From the NCBI GenBank assembly GCA_028564675.1, contig JAOVVO010000177.1, positions 61,722 to 125,721 of the forward strand: a DNA stretch of 64,000 nt. The letters are read 5' to 3'. This document shows, piece after piece, positions 1-14,489 of the stretch. The position numbers and the translations under genes were made by a program. How positions within the stretch are numbered: position 1 is the first letter of the stretch; each line of letters begins with the position of its first letter. The notes under the pieces were generated by a model. The model was given only the letters and a program-made list of their open reading frames with translations, was not told the DNA's origin and did no database searches. Source of the stretch: Onchocerca lupi. Lineage: Eukaryota; Nematoda; Chromadorea; Rhabditida; Onchocercidae.

Positions 1-1219
1 TTTTTCACTGTATTTCCTGTCAGTCAAAAAGCTGAAACATATCCATGTAAGATCAAAACTTCTTCGCATCAATTTTCCGAAAAATTTTGTTTTAGCTAAA
101 TTAAACTTATTACTTTAAGTTGCGGTCTGTTTACAAAATACCAAAATTTTTTTGTAAAGTTTAAAACTGCTCACAGAAAACAACAAATCAAAGTTCGAGA
201 TAATTTCGTTATTGCTAAACAGACATACGTGAGAGAGAAAATTTCAGGAACTATACTGGATTTTTTCTGAATTCAGTTACATTTCTGAATTTTGAATTCA
301 GTTACTTATGTCCTCGAAAATTAGACTTAATCAGAAAATGACTCAGCGAGATTTTTAAAAATGTCTGTACTCTAAAAACGTTTCAATCAAAATTGTTAGA
401 AAGAATGAGTCAATTTAATTTTATCACTTGTTTTGCGAGGTAACCAAAGAGATATGTTAGTCTGGGATTTAGTCATTACTCATCACAATGAAGGGATAAT
501 TAGAGAAAAAGAAATCAAATAATTTGCGCAAAAATGGTCCTATCTCTAGATATGATAATGAATTATCTATTCAGGAACCACTCGTGCATAAAAATCATTA
601 TCTAAGCTGAAAATATAATGAAGAGAAGTCAGCAAAAAAACTCTATGAAGCTAAACTATAATTTACTAAAAGATCACAGGATAAAATTACTGACAGTTAT
701 ACTGAAAAAAAGCTCATTTCCAAATATAAAGGACTTTAAGACAGTAATTCTATAAAAAAAGACAGTGATTCTACAGAAAAAAAAGTGAAAAATTTAAGCC
801 GAAACTGATTTATGGAAAATTATAATGATATTTAAAAAAAAAAAGATGATATAACTGACTTAAATAAATGTGAATTTTTTCACACCATTAAATACATCTA
901 TATCTATACAAGGAAAAAAAAAGCATTCTGAAAGCAAACTTTAATGTATCTTTAGGAGGAAAAATTAAAACTAGTCTTATTTTCAGAAAGATATGATAAT
1001 ATCAGCATGTGATCCGTGATGGTACGCTAATGCCTATTTAATTAATCGTAAGATTGGTAAAAAAGTTATCGAAAGATCCTACTGGTTAAAATTCAACAAA
1101 ATGATTGATTATGAAAAGTAGAATTTGAATGGCACTCATTTCAGACTATGTTTAGTTCTACCATCAAAAACCTGCATTACTTCTATTGTTATGAAAGAAA
1201 AATGCCTGATCTGACTCAA

Positions 1220-1322
1220 CAGTAAAATTAGGCTCATTCTTAGGGGTAAAAGTAGATTAATTCATAGTAATACAGGTAGGCTAATCTTAGCAGCATAAGT
1301 AAGCCAATCCATAGCAGTAAAA
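1220..1322. repeat. Degenerate tandem repeat, about 4 x 25 bp
   Basis: Four imperfect units of about 24-26 bp follow each other. Each has a GTAGGCTAAT-like core followed by CTTAGCAG or a close variant. The units are diverged from one another and no coding frame runs through them. Confidence 0.5.
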
Positions 1323-4099
1323 ACAGGGCCACATTCAATACAACCAACGGACAATGAAAAGACAACATAAACGAATCAGCGATAAAGCGTCAATAATATC
1401 AGAATTCTTCATATGGTCTTCAGCAGTTTCAGTCCAGACATTATGAACTCTTTTGTCTCAATCGAGAGAAAAATCCTGATATGCAGAGAAGGAAAAAAGA
1501 AAAGGCGGAGGCAAGGAGGGGCAAGATAAAACGAACAAGTTGGAGTTTTCCAGGCTGCTAATTAGGCGCAACTTTTTGAGGGAAGCAATCTTTAAACAGG
1601 ACAAATAACCTATTGAGTGGTAATATTGAATTTAGGATGAGATTAGAAACCTAATTTGTATATGATGAAAAATAGAATAAATGAATATAATATTTATCAC
1701 TTCAATAGCATTGGATCAAATGAAATACTAAATTTTTTCTTATTTTGATGAAAAAATTGGAAGACTAAAAGAAGAAATAAAAAGTCTCAGAAGTCCCTTT
1801 GAATTTTGCGGAATAATTCGAATCTGTCAAAAATGTGAGTTTCACACATTTTCTTTATTGTCCTAATCATCTTAAATCTGTACAAACGCAACTTTTCATT
1901 AGATGGTTCCATTTGAGATGAAATATACTAATGCTTGCAAGTAAAGAAATATTATTATGATTAGCATAGTTCGTTACATTACCATTGCACTGAAATGAAA
2001 ATATGATCAAAGTGATGTAATGACTATTCTGCAGTTCAGATTTTTATATGCAAGCATTTGATTGAAGAAATATGCAAAAATGCTAGGTCCTACTGGCAAA
2101 TTGAACATGTAACACCTGTGGAAGAAATAATTCCCAAAATTTCGTCATTTCCTAGAAAAACTTTGAAATTTTTATCCCTATCAATAGATTCTGTATTTGC
2201 CATAACTTTTAACTTCTATTTTCCCTGCATCAATGATTTCTTTTATCAAAAAAAGTGAAAAAAAGAAAAAAAATCGTTTGGAGCTCAAGTCAGTTTCCTA
2301 CCATATTTTGCCTTAATTAATTACAACCCGATACAGTAATTAACCATCATCAGTTTTTTTCTTTTTCTTTGTAATTTTTCTTTTCTTTTGATTGCTACGA
2401 ATAATTTCAAACAATCTGAGTAATAACCGCATAATTAAATGAAGTGTTAATAACAAAATTATTTGGCGCAGAAATTATATCTGTCTTCAACATATCATTT
2501 CATCGCCGATAGACAGGTGAACGTATAAAAGCTATCAAAATTTGTATTCCAATTTTTTCTTTTTTTTTTTTTTTTTTTTGAAAAAATTGCATTGTTTTTG
2601 TTAATTGTTGAGATCTAAAGTTGCTATGACAACATCATTTTTCATCATTTTAATGAAATAAAAAATAATAAGCACCACATACTAATGAATAATGGAGCAA
2701 TAAAAATCTAACGTCAGTACCACTGTCAAATTTTCTTTTTTAGAAAAAACATCAATTGATTTTTTTATTCGAAATCCCATCTTTTAAAAGTATTCATCAT
2801 ATTCTGCTTTGCAGAAATGACAATATGGGAAATATAAATATAATGATTTTAAAGTCATGCTTATCATTTTGAATTCTTGTTTTTTTTGATTCAAATAATT
2901 TTTTTTTTCTAGATGAAATTCGATTTTGATCTTTACCTAGCAATATTTTTAACAATTTAGCACTGAAACACAGTTTTATTTTACCAAAATAACCATACAG
3001 TGTTACTCTTTCATTTTTTTTTTCGCTTGATCTTCAGCTGAAATGCTAACAAATTTCAAATTGATTTATTAGTGAAGCTGGAAAAAATCATAACTTTCTT
3101 GATATCAGTGCATATCTGTCCTTATTGAACTTTAATATGTTTTTAAATGCGAATAGCGGATAGAAAGTGCTCGTAGTGATAAAATTAACGTGAATTAAAA
3201 ATAAATAATTTAGTTCATTAATGACCAATTCAAACACAAAATAGTTTGATAGAAGAGAAGAAAATCAATATTTATATATCATGCAATAGTAGAATATGAG
3301 CATATTTTTGAAATTAAACTTGATAAACAAATAATTTTTTAATTTGATGAATTTTTCAAATATCTTCGAACAACTTTGTTTTTTTCCTTTTTTTTCAGTC
3401 TCCTAGTTTTTTTAAGACACTGATTATCTAATTTTTTTTTTATCAATTTAAATTTCGTTGTAATTTTCGTTTTATGCTTTAAAGTAATTCTGCAAATCTT
3501 TGCATACAATGGCGAAATTACTTGAAAAATAGTAAAATTTCTTTCATTGCTTTGTCAAACAAAATTTTAACCTGATTCCGAAGGCTTCATACCTTTATCG
3601 AACAAAATTCTGATTCATTTTGATATGCTGCAAATCGACAATTTGATTCTTCAATCAATATTAATTATGATAAAAAAGTACTCAATACTTTTATCCAATA
3701 GTATTGAATTGCATTAAATATTTAAAAATGCAAAATTAAAAGCAAATAAAAATCTTACAAAAGTTTCTATTTTGAAATTTTAAGATTTCTGAAAAGTTCT
3801 CATAAGAATCAATTTTTTTTTCCATGAAATGATGAAGAACTTTTCAATTTTCTGTGCAAGTTTTGAGAATGTCTCTTGAATTAATACACTGCGTGAAACA
3901 ATGAAAATTTGAAAACATTTTCACTTAATTGTCTTACATTTTTTTGCAGCTAATATTAGCAACATCCTAACTTTTTTTTTGATCATCGCTCAGTTGATTT
4001 GTTACCTATTTTTTTTTTTCATTAAATTTGTTTTTTATCCCATCTATAAATTTCCGCATGGAAGATGTCACCGACATGGAGATCGAATTCTACCGTCCA

Positions 4100-4265
4100 A
4101 TTAGATGATCTTCTTAAAGACCGAATAATCTGTTATAAACACATTCTAATTTCAATGCAACGTTGTATCAAAATTTGAAAGCATTCGATGAAGAGATTGC
4201 AAAGTTATATGCCGAATAACAGCAACGGTTATTTACATTCCATTTATATGAATGAAATAAATATT
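4100..4265. repeat. Dispersed repeat copy A (Helitron-like?)
   Basis: This stretch resembles 45603-45805 in order and wording: a TCTTAAA..CCGAAT block, then AATGCAACGxTGTATxAA, then a block like ATCGxTGAAGA, then a TTATTTxxATT tail. The shared order over about 150 bp means one interspersed family. Copy B begins with TCTATATAAATAAAAAT, which resembles 5' termini of Helitron-related elements, but no 3' hairpin or CTRR end was confirmed. Confidence 0.45.
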
Positions 4266-7027
4266 TTGATGAATTTTCACTATTCCTTTGTTATACTTGA
4301 AAATCCTACCACCGTATTTAATTATATTTAGCTTTATTTTTGCTATGTAACATTCTAATTATTTTCAGCTCTCTAAGAGAAATTTTATGGCATTGAGTTT
4401 ATCAATCATTAAAATTAAAATGCTGTAACTCTTAATTTCGGAACTATTCTTTTCATTCTTTTCTATATTTTTTTATTTATTATACATTCACTAGCAAAAC
4501 TTTGAAAAGAATTTGATACCACTGCGATCAGTATATGCATTTTCCTGTTTTCTTTTTTTTTTTTCTCCAAGTAAAACTTATCTTCTAAAATTTCACTCAA
4601 AACAAATTTATCATCATTTTAGCGGAACAAATGTTTTTTTTTTCCAACTTGCAGCACATAATTCAAAGTTTGATCAGTTTTTTTACGAACAAACACGGAA
4701 AAGGACAGAGTTTGTTTGTTTTAACTGGCAAAATAAGAATTGTTGCCAAGTAATACGGTAATAAGTTTAATTAACTCAAAAAAATTTTATTAACCTACCA
4801 AATATTTGTCGTCGCTTTATCCTTTACTCCTTTCTTACAGCAGATGCTCAATGGTATGTAGAATTATCTGTTTGGAATATTTAGAATTTTATTTGGATGA
4901 GATGAATTGATAGTTAAGCATAAGATAACAAATGATAAAATAAATCTTGGTCCAGTCACTTATGTAAGGAATATCATTTAAAAATATTCAGATTTTCAGT
5001 TCATCCCTTATTCAATGATTGGACACAAAATCAATTCTATTATTCATCATTTTATGCTTAGCTTCCTTCTATCACATTCAAATGAAATTCTAAAGATTTT
5101 AAATAGAACAATTCTCCATTCCATGCATTGTTTCATTTCGGTGAGATATTACAAATTGCTGTACTGAATATAAATTATGAAATGCAGAACGACAGAAAGA
5201 AAAGAGATAAAGAGATTTGAAGAGATATTATTATCGATAAAAAAAAAAAAAATGCTGCATTTTCAATAATTGTTTACATGTAGGTTAATTGCATTTTTTT
5301 TTTTTAAAACTAATGCTTCAAACTAAGACTGATTTCTTTCCGAAAAGTTCAATGCGAATTGCTGTCATAAAAAAAGTGCAGTCAATGAACAATTCTTCTC
5401 ATACCTGTGCCAATCAATGAATTTTAATCACTTATTAATATTTAATAAAAAAAATTTAAAAATCACCTAAGTGTTAAAAATAAACCAAGAATTACATTTG
5501 TGGTTAAAATTATTTAGAGAAAATTCCACACCATTTTTTTTGCTGATTTTTGATCTGTTTGTTAGCTGCAATCATCCATCTAACGTTGGTTTTTTGTGAG
5601 ATTTGTTACCTTATCAGCAATTAACTACAAGCAATTTATTTGAATGCTGCTTGTATCAGCAAGTTTCATAGATTTTTAAATCAAATTAAGGTCACCCTAA
5701 TCTCATTTCTTACTTCGTAACTTTTCCACTAATTAGCATGGACGACCAGTTATCAATTTGCTTTTTTTCCTGAACGAAGAGATACGTGAAAATGAACTGA
5801 GATGACTATAAGGAATTGTTTTTAGAGATAGTCTGAAGCATATTTGCGACAAACTGTTAGATTATCAATGCGTTTAGGATTTTTAAATTTTGCTATAGTT
5901 ATAGAATTTCGAATTTCTGAATTTTTATCATAATTTTGCAATTCAAGCACTTATTTGTCGTATATTTTTTTAGTTTATTCACATTTAGTGAAAATTTAAA
6001 ACAAAACGAATCTTAAAGTTCGTTAAATATAAGGAAAAAACCAGTGCAAATATGAACTTATCATAATGAGATACCAAAGTATGGAGAAATTTTGATGGAA
6101 AATAACATAACAAATAAAATATTGTTAAAATGATGAGAAAGTAAGAGAATTTAGAGAAAAGAGTTCATTTGCTAATGATTAAATAAATTTGATTAAATTT
6201 CGTAATTGGCAAAAGCTTTTTTTAAACTTCCTTCGTTTTCATTTTTTTTTTTTACGGTGCGGAAAGATGAGCATTAAAAGATTTTCAAGAGGCAACCGTT
6301 TTTTATTTTTCAATTAAATTCTCCTCTCAATAATTTACTCCCATAGTCCGAAAATCTGCATTAATCATTAAAATTATCATATAAAAGCAATGGTAAAGAA
6401 TTCAAATTTTAGATGAAATCGAAAAATACTATACACAACAATAAAAACAATGTTTGAGCATCTCCCTAAATGTATTTATTAATATAACTGAATATCATAT
6501 GATCCATCTAGTAATCAAAAATTTGATATTCAATAATTATAAGCTGATCTCACTATTATAGTGAAATTTATTACGTGGAGTACATAAAATAAGAAGAGAT
6601 ATAAAAGAGATTCGGAGGACTTTTTATAAATGTAATAATATTTACAATGTTCTTCTGAATAACTTCAAATAAGGAAAGTTAAACATTTGATGTCAACTTT
6701 TAAATCTAACGGATTTATTATCCTTATTAATTGTTCTATCAGCTAAGTGTTTATTGGTATATTAATATATATAGGTTTATTTCCCTTTACAGAAGTTCGC
6801 TAGAAAATTCAATGACATCTAGTATGATTGAAATTTCGAGCTCATAAAATCGCATAACGTTAAGAAAACAGATAGTATATTATGTGGATTCATTGTTTGA
6901 ACATCAATCCTCGCATATGGTGATCTTAGGTAATGACTGATCATTGGTCAGAACAGGATATAATGAGAACATCATATAAATTAGGATGTGAAGTTAATCA
7001 ATTTTTTCAATCGATAATACGTACAAA

Positions 7028-10000
7028 TCAATTGCTCAATTGTCCATTTGTCGTAAAATGCCGTCGTCGTGGATTTTCTTTTTCCACCGCACTTGCTGCC
7101 ACTTCTACAGCATGAGTCTTTTCCAGATCTATTTTTGTGTAATTTACATTGGATGCTGTACCAATAGATACTAAATCGTTACGTGTATTAGATGAATTGG
7201 CCCTGAAATTATGATATCACTGATAGATGATTTAAGTGTCATATTGCTTAAATGATAGGAATATAGTACTGATTCCTTATTCTTATTTCGGATAACATTT
7301 ATCATTTATGGATTTATCGATTGATTTCTGATGTTCAAACATGGTTGATTCCAAATATTGATTACTGCTAACCGAAACACAAATTATACCTGACAGCTGC
7401 AGGTGAACCTTCCTCAGATATTCCCACTGCTACTAATGCGTAATCAAGTTGCGATGGCGTAGCTTCACGATCATTCACTCCTGAATCCTAAAATCAGTAA
7501 TTGTCTAGCATATTGCGATTATCAAATGCATTTGGGATAATCTCATGCAATATATCATAGTAATTAATATTGCAATACCAAATGTTATCCTTTTATTATT
7601 AAAAATCTTTCTATAAAACTTCAATTAAATACCATAACAGAGATTTAACGGAACAATTTTTAAATTTTAACAAAAAATTCACATAAAACAAATCATTTGA
7701 ATTTTTGCGAATTTAAAATTATGAATTTGAATGATACTTTTCAATGGAAACAGGCAGGAATGTCAGCTGTTATGTAAAACTAAAACATAGTAGAACAAAT
7801 TTCGAAAAATATTAAGCAAATTGAGAAAATATAGATATGTGTTGTTTTTGTTTCAGTTGAGATTAGATAGCTCGAAAGTTGACGAGCAGTTCGATAAGGT
7901 GCTTGTCATTCCGAGAGATTCTGTCCGACACAGGATAGCAAATGAACACGGATAAGTGAGAAGCTCTCTGCCTGACTGAGCTGATAGTATTACCAATTCT
8001 CATGTTTTACATAAATTTTATAGAATCAGAAATTACTTGTCGAGCATTCACATAAGAATTTAGAAGTGGTCTATCGTAAGATCGTAGACATCCAATAGGT
8101 GGACAGCGATGTGATAATCCAATGGCAGAAGCATTGAGTCGTTGTGAGCCGAAGTCTCCCATGTTAAGATTTTGTTCCGTTGAACCACTTAAAATAGAAA
8201 GGAATGATAACCGGATACGGAATAATTATCATACCATTTGTGAAAATATTTATGAGGATTTTAATTAGAAACAGTTAAACATTTCTAGTATAAGGAAAAG
8301 AAGAAATTGATTCAAATAAAGAAAGAAAGCTTACAAACTGAAATGGCTAGTAGAGGCATATTCTCTCAAAACAGGTGACAAACATTGTGGCGATGAAGTG
8401 GCGGAATGACGATGTGGAAGAACATTGACATAGGAATGATCACAAGTACTAAATTCGAATGGCTGTGGCTGAATGACATGTTCACTTCTGAAATTAATTT
8501 TACCTGGAATCCATGCATCTTATATTTTTTTGGAAACATATGATAGAAGAATAGCTTCGATCATATTTTTGATAAACTTTAAAATATGGGATCGATCAAG
8601 AATTCCTCACTGCTCTTACCTCACTTTTATCAACAAATAAGTTGAAAATAAAACTTTAAGGATGAAATAGATAATGATGTATGCATATAATATATTTACG
8701 AATATTCACATTCTCGTAATTATTGGGCAAAATTTAAATGTTTTGTTATGGCGTGAATATTTTGATTTTCTGATAATCGCATATCGCGCAGAAAAAAAAA
8801 AACGAATCTACGCAAAAAATTAAAAATGAAAAAGTACTATGAAATAATAATTCTATTTACACGATGTTTCCCATAAAGACCGGTCGACTGAAGCGTGATC
8901 GAGACGAATGATAAGATGGTGGTGGTAGAGGCCAAACGGCGGTATGTGCCGGTCCGGCAATACTTCGTGGTCGTTTCGGTATCTGGAAAAGGTGCTGTCG
9001 ATGATGATGATTAAACCGACCATTGAATGGTCGATGATAATTGATGATACCGCATGATGATGACGAATAATTAATGACATTTGCTGTTCCTACAAAAAAT
9101 ATATATCAGAATATCAGGGATATATATATATATATCAGGATAAACCTGAAAAGCGTCTGGAGTAGGATATATGAAATCTAGAAATATTCATACTCGAAGT
9201 TATGGTAAATCACTTTTTTCTCTTACTCCTTTTTTCTTCGTTTATTTCAATGAGAAAAAGCAAAAGAGTTATTGAACTTGAAGGAAATTGAGAATCTCTT
9301 ATGTCAAATGGAATAGTTTGGAAATTTTCCAGAATTTCCAAAAAGTTTTCGTTACCTTCACTTGAATATCGTTGTATTGGTTGAATACGTGTACCAGCGT
9401 AGCTGGAAGGAATGTTGTGAACACTATGATAGCTTCCCGTAACCGACTGCGCACGAGCTTCACGTATAGCTATACCCATATTTGCATTATCTTGGATACG
9501 AGATTGTACAAGCTGAAAATATATATATATATATATATGGAAAACATTTTCTTTTTTATTTCAAAAATTCTTTGATTTTTAAGTTTGATAAAATTTGAAT
9601 TCAAACAGAAATCATAATAAAGTCTCAAATTTCAACAAAAAATACCTGAAAAATAACTTCAGCTTGATGTGACTGAAACGTATGTAGGCCTTCGCCGCTG
9701 CTACATCTGAAAAGATAATTTTGAAATTGGATTTTCTGATAATGGCCATATTTTCAGATTTATTTGGTGCTTATTGGACACAGCCCAATGCACGGCCATC
9801 TGCTCTTGATACAAATACGAGCGCTTTTTTATCAGATATAGTTTCAATAATTCCAATTGCCCAAATTCGATTTCACATGAGATGAAGATTGATACTATTT
9901 CCTCAAACTAGAAATTATGTATAAGGTGAAATTTTTTGACTTAATTAAATTTATCAATTTCTATCTTTACTTTCTTTATACGATTTATTATTTAATCCTT

Positions 10001-11755
10001 GTTTTACGAATTCAATTCATATATTCATTTAGAAGATCTTTCTTTTCACCAAGTATAAGATATCCAGAATTAAAAATGAGAAAATTTTTGTTACCTTACA
10101 TGATAAATTATTTGTTTTCCTACTATAGTGATAAATTCCATACGTAACCATGAACAGAGGCTGCTCGAAGATGTGATTTTTGCTTAACCAAAATTTGTAA
10201 ATGCTAATTTCCCAAATTTTATCGCAGTTTTCGATTTCAAAAGTTCTGCTTTTTAAGGATAAATAGGATAGAAAACATTTTCAGATTACCACTCCTACGC
10301 TAAATTCTTTCAAATAAGCTATTAGATTTGGAGCTATCATTGCTCTTTATACTTATATCATTTCCCTCTCTTTTTTTTTCTTTATTTATTGATATCAGTG
10401 GACAGCTAAGAGAACGTCAACATAATCGATTTCGATGGATGAAATATTGATTGTATATTTTTAAAATATCAAGACAAATATTTTCCTTCAAAACTTCCAG
10501 ATGAAACTTTTTTTTCGCAGAAATGAACAGAAACATTAGGATGGATTGAGAAATTAGACAAGGATATGATGGAGAATTAAAATATTTAGAGAAAATTTAG
10601 AGAAGTATTATCGGCAATATTATTAATTTAATTAGATTTATTTTTATAAAATTAACTGAACAATAAATATGCAAAACGAAATTGGTTTAACAAAAAGAAT
10701 ATGAAAGGTGAAGTTTTAAATACCTTCGTCCACTTTCGAAAAAGAAAATACCAGCTGATGTAAAACCATAACGACGCAAAAAATGTAATGGCCAATTTAA
10801 CGTTTCGCATCGTGTACGAATAAAAACAATCTCATTTTCGGTCACTTTTAATGTTCCTAAAAAAATTAATGAATTAGTAAACCAGAGAGGAAAAGATACA
10901 GCGCATTTTTTTCTCATTACTTTCAACCCGGAAGAGAAAATTATTCAAAAAGATCTATTTTAAGATTTATGAGGCATATACATTATGACTCATACAACAT
11001 TTTTTAAAGAATTCATAAATTACTAAGAGTAAATGTCAAAATTGAACTGAAAGACTAGATTATTCATTAGGAATTTTTTTCTTTTTTTTTTTTATAAGAC
11101 TAGATTATTCATCAGAAATGTTTTTTTTTTTTTTTTTTGCATTAAAATACAAACCAATTAAATTTCATTTAATTCCCTTAAAAATATCATTTAAAATAAT
11201 TTATCACATTGCTGCACAATTAATAAATTTGATTTATATCTTAATGTATCACAAAATATTTCGTGGTGATTTCTATCTAAGAAAGTGAAAAAAGTTGCCG
11301 TATTTATTGTCAAGGATTAAAAAAAGAATTTTTCAATTTTTTACTTATCTTTATAAGTCTTTTAAATTTTCTCCATTTCTATACATTCATAATGATGAAA
11401 TGTTTCACGCCATTGTTGAGTTATATATTGCAAATATTTTTATTTTCAAATCGAGCATTACATCAAGTATTAAAATATAAATTTGATAGGATAGTTAGAG
11501 ATAATGATAAGTTCGAAAGCTTCGAAGATCACAGTATGACAAAAACAATGAAGATGATTGTGATTGCAATTTATCTTTTTTTTTGTGAATGATGTCATTA
11601 CCTGGAATAAATTTGTTCCTTTTTTTAACGAATACTTGGAAAGTCTCAGGATCATCACTTGCAAAAGTCCCTCCAACTCTTACGTCACTTCTTGCAGCAT
11701 TTTGAAAATTTTTTAAAAATTCTCTCTGACCTGTTTGACTCATACAGTTGCCCAT
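7028..11755 (-). CDS. rog-1-like: FRS2/ROG-1-like PTB-domain adaptor
   Basis: Predicted 436-aa docking protein. Exons in transcript order: 11755-11602, 10856-10724, 9706-9646, 9512-9356, 9089-8861, 8487-8335, 8187-8037, 7487-7390, 7202-7028; all phases agree. It starts MGNCMS, a good N-myristoylation signal (Gly2, Ser6). Residues ~20-116 form an IRS-type PTB domain closely like FRS2: LKVTENEIVFIRTR, then LHFLRRYGFTSAG and FFFESGRRC. The rest is low-complexity with scattered tyrosines; Tyr264 (YVNV) and Tyr341 (YVNA) match the Grb2 SH2 consensus YxN. By family, such proteins sit at the plasma membrane and link receptor tyrosine kinases to Ras/ERK. C. elegans ROG-1 is the nearest nematode relative I can name; orthology is inferred. 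A 3' acceptor (TTTCAG) lies 11 bases before the ATG, so trans-splicing or a 5' UTR intron is likely. Confidence 0.85.
9113..9140. repeat. TA-rich microsatellite in FRS2-like intron
   Basis: A short (TA)n run lies in an intron of the FRS2-like gene. A second short TA run occurs near 9520-9537 in another intron of the same gene. Confidence 0.7.
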
Positions 11756-13137
11756 AGCATTGATTTCTGAAATACTGGATAAATTTTCTTTTTCTGTAAA
11801 AAATTTCCAAAAGAAGAAGAGAAACTCAAAAAAAGTAGAAAATAAGCGAACATATATTTATAAGTGATTGGAAAACGAATAATATATTTATATGAAGTAT
11901 TTTAAAATTTCTATAAAAATTCAAAAAGAATTATTTTAAATTTCTGAAAAATTTTGAATATAAATCCTTAAGTACTGAAAAAAATTGCAATTTTTTTTAA
12001 AATCAAAAGTATTCTAAACTTTTTGAGTGCTCCAAACGTATAAAACATTTCGTTCAATAGTGACCGACTCTTGCTATTTGATTTTTATTAGGCCTACATA
12101 TGATTACATTATTTTAAACAGAAATTCGTTCGATTTGAAATTTCTAAGGAATAAATATTTTTTTTATCTATCCTGCTTACTTTAATATTTTCACACCTCT
12201 TGGATGTAACCGATCGACTTTTATGGCAATTCACCAGAAAAATCTTTTCAATCAAAAACGAAGACTTACAAAGATTTTTTATTTTCTTTTAGTGTAATAG
12301 TATAAGAGCTGTTATCACACCGAAAATGTCAGAATCTCTCAGTTCTTACAACACATTTCAATTCGTAATATTGTGGTAATTTTATGCCTAAATGTATCAG
12401 TTCCGAAAATATCAGTTGTTAACTACTTGCTTTAATGAATCCGATAGTTACATTGTTTACGGTGAAAAAGAAATGCTATGATATCAATTGAAAGTTATGC
12501 GAAAGAAAAACTTTTTTCTTCTTATTTTCAACTCTTTTATAATTAATTAATAGGAAATTTCCACTGATCTCAATAGTATGTGAATTTGTTTTTTGCGTTC
12601 AGCTTGCACTATTAATACAAATTAAGAATCGATGAAGCTGTTGGCTTTGCTAATTTTTTTTTCCTCAATAACTTTCAATCAATCATTCTTGGATTTTTGA
12701 TCACATTTTATAATGTATTTGAAATGATAATGATTTGAAAAAAATGAAAATTGTATTATGTTTAGAAAATTCAAAATAATTAAAGTACAAATGTTTGATT
12801 ACTGAAATTTTCCGGAAATTATATTTAGACATACTTTTTTTTTTCTTCAGCTTATTTCTTGTATCAAAGGAAAAAAATTATCGTCACATTTTTTCATAAT
12901 ATTTAAAATTAGTTGAAATTTGTAAATTCATATTTCAATTTGAAAGCTAAAATATGAATTTAAAAAATTTCTTATCAACTTTACCGATTTTTTTTGTTGA
13001 ACTTTCTCGCATTATGCTAAATTAGTCATAACCTTAATTCCTAATAACTAATAATAATAATGCAATATTATTACTATTGTAGTGATGCAAATACAACACA
13101 TACATTTTCATATTTGCAAAATTAAATACCTTTACAC

Positions 13138-13168
<31 letters not shown>

Positions 13169-14047
13169 ATAATAAGAAATGATATGATTAGAGTAAAATA
13201 AACCGTTCCTATGGCCTAAAAGATGTTTGGAATTGAAATTTTTGAAATCAAAATAGGACAAGAAGATAAAGCAACGTCTCTTATCTCTTCCCCTACAATC
13301 CTTATCATCATACCACTGTGGTGCAAGTTTCTTCATCCGTTCTTCTCCTCAAAAACTGTTCGATTCTCAAATTTCATCAAATAGTTCTTTGAGTTACAGA
13401 AAAAAAAAAAAAAAAAAAGGAAAAATAAAACTAAATCAATAATTGGTGGGAAATTTTAATTCCGAATGAAAAAAGGTTATTTTAACTAACTGTAGCTAGC
13501 AAGTGAAGCTATAATAAGTGAGCAATGAGCAATTATAGCATAGATAACGATGATAATAATGATAATGACAATAAACGGTAATAATGATGACGATGATAGT
13601 AATGGTGATGGTGATGGTGATCATTACCATCACAAAATCGTCATCATTCATCCAGTTGGTGTGAGCTAATGTAGCACAGCAGTTGGTTTATCCTTCGGAA
13701 TGTGTTGTAAACTTTTTGGCAGTAACAGCAACGAAAATCCTCTCCTATCTTCGTCATTTGTTAAAGGATAAAAGAAACGATTATAAGACCAAATTCAAAA
13801 CTAATAGAGCGCAAAATGAACTATTTGCTAAAGATTGTTAGTTTTAAACTGTTAAATTTTAAGATGCAAATTATATAAGCAAAAGGATAATCATAACTGT
13901 CCTTATGCCTCCTCCCTATTTTCAATTAATTAATCATACAACAATTCAATTCTTCTCTTCTCATATTATTAATTATTCCTACAGTTGCTTCTAAATTGTA
14001 ATATCAAACTGATGTTTTTATTGATTTTGCTGACCAGAAACGTTTAA

Positions 14048-14145
14048 ATTAAACTAAAACTTATTAACACACGAGTGTTTGATTAAACTAATATTTATTA
14101 ACATATGAGTGTTAAGATTAAACTAATACTTATTAAAATGCGATA
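14048..14145. repeat. Three-unit tandem repeat, ~35 bp
   Basis: Three diverged units each begin ATTAAACTAA and contain ACTTATTAA; the first two also carry an ACACGAGTGTT or ATATGAGTGTT tail. A simple local duplication, no coding frame. Confidence 0.65.
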
Positions 14146-14434
14146 AAATGAAAATTTATGGTGTATTAAAAGTTGCAAATTTCTAAATGTTGCAATGAAA
14201 ATAGAAATAATTTTCAATTTCTTATAAAAACTGGCGAAGGTTTTCAGATATTATAATGATTAAATAGAAATTCATAGTGAAATGGTGGGAAATGTCTGAA
14301 ATAGTGAAAAATAAAACCGTAAGAATATTAAAATAAATTAAAATTCCAGTACTGAAAAATATTTTTATGAAAGTATACAAAAATTTGATTTATTTCTCTA
14401 TCTGAAGATCCAATAAGCTTAATAATTTGAACTT

Positions 14435-14489
14435 TACATCAAATAACCAAATGAGATTTGAAACATCAAATAACCAAATGAGATTTGAA
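14435..14489. repeat. Exact tandem duplication, ~27 bp x2
   Basis: The unit beginning ACATCAAATAACC and ending GAGATTTGAA occurs twice back to back with no visible mismatch, implying a recent duplication. Confidence 0.85.

Larger units (their letters stand above)
1..7027. other. Gene-poor AT-rich region
   Basis: I find no convincing exon on either strand. Open stretches are short and low-complexity. The region holds many T and A runs, a degenerate ~25-bp tandem repeat near 1.2-1.3 kb and one copy of a dispersed repeat near 4.1-4.26 kb, both listed separately. The 3' end of the FRS2-like gene borders it on the right. Confidence 0.6.

Noticed and set aside
13034..13336. 100-codon minus-strand open frame
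   Set aside because: It is low-complexity and runs through a TA microsatellite; no splice context or family match.
13606..13634. GTGATGGTGATCATTACCATCAC-like palindrome as an operator
   Set aside because: It arises at the turn of a GAT/GGT simple repeat; there is no gene nearby for it to control.
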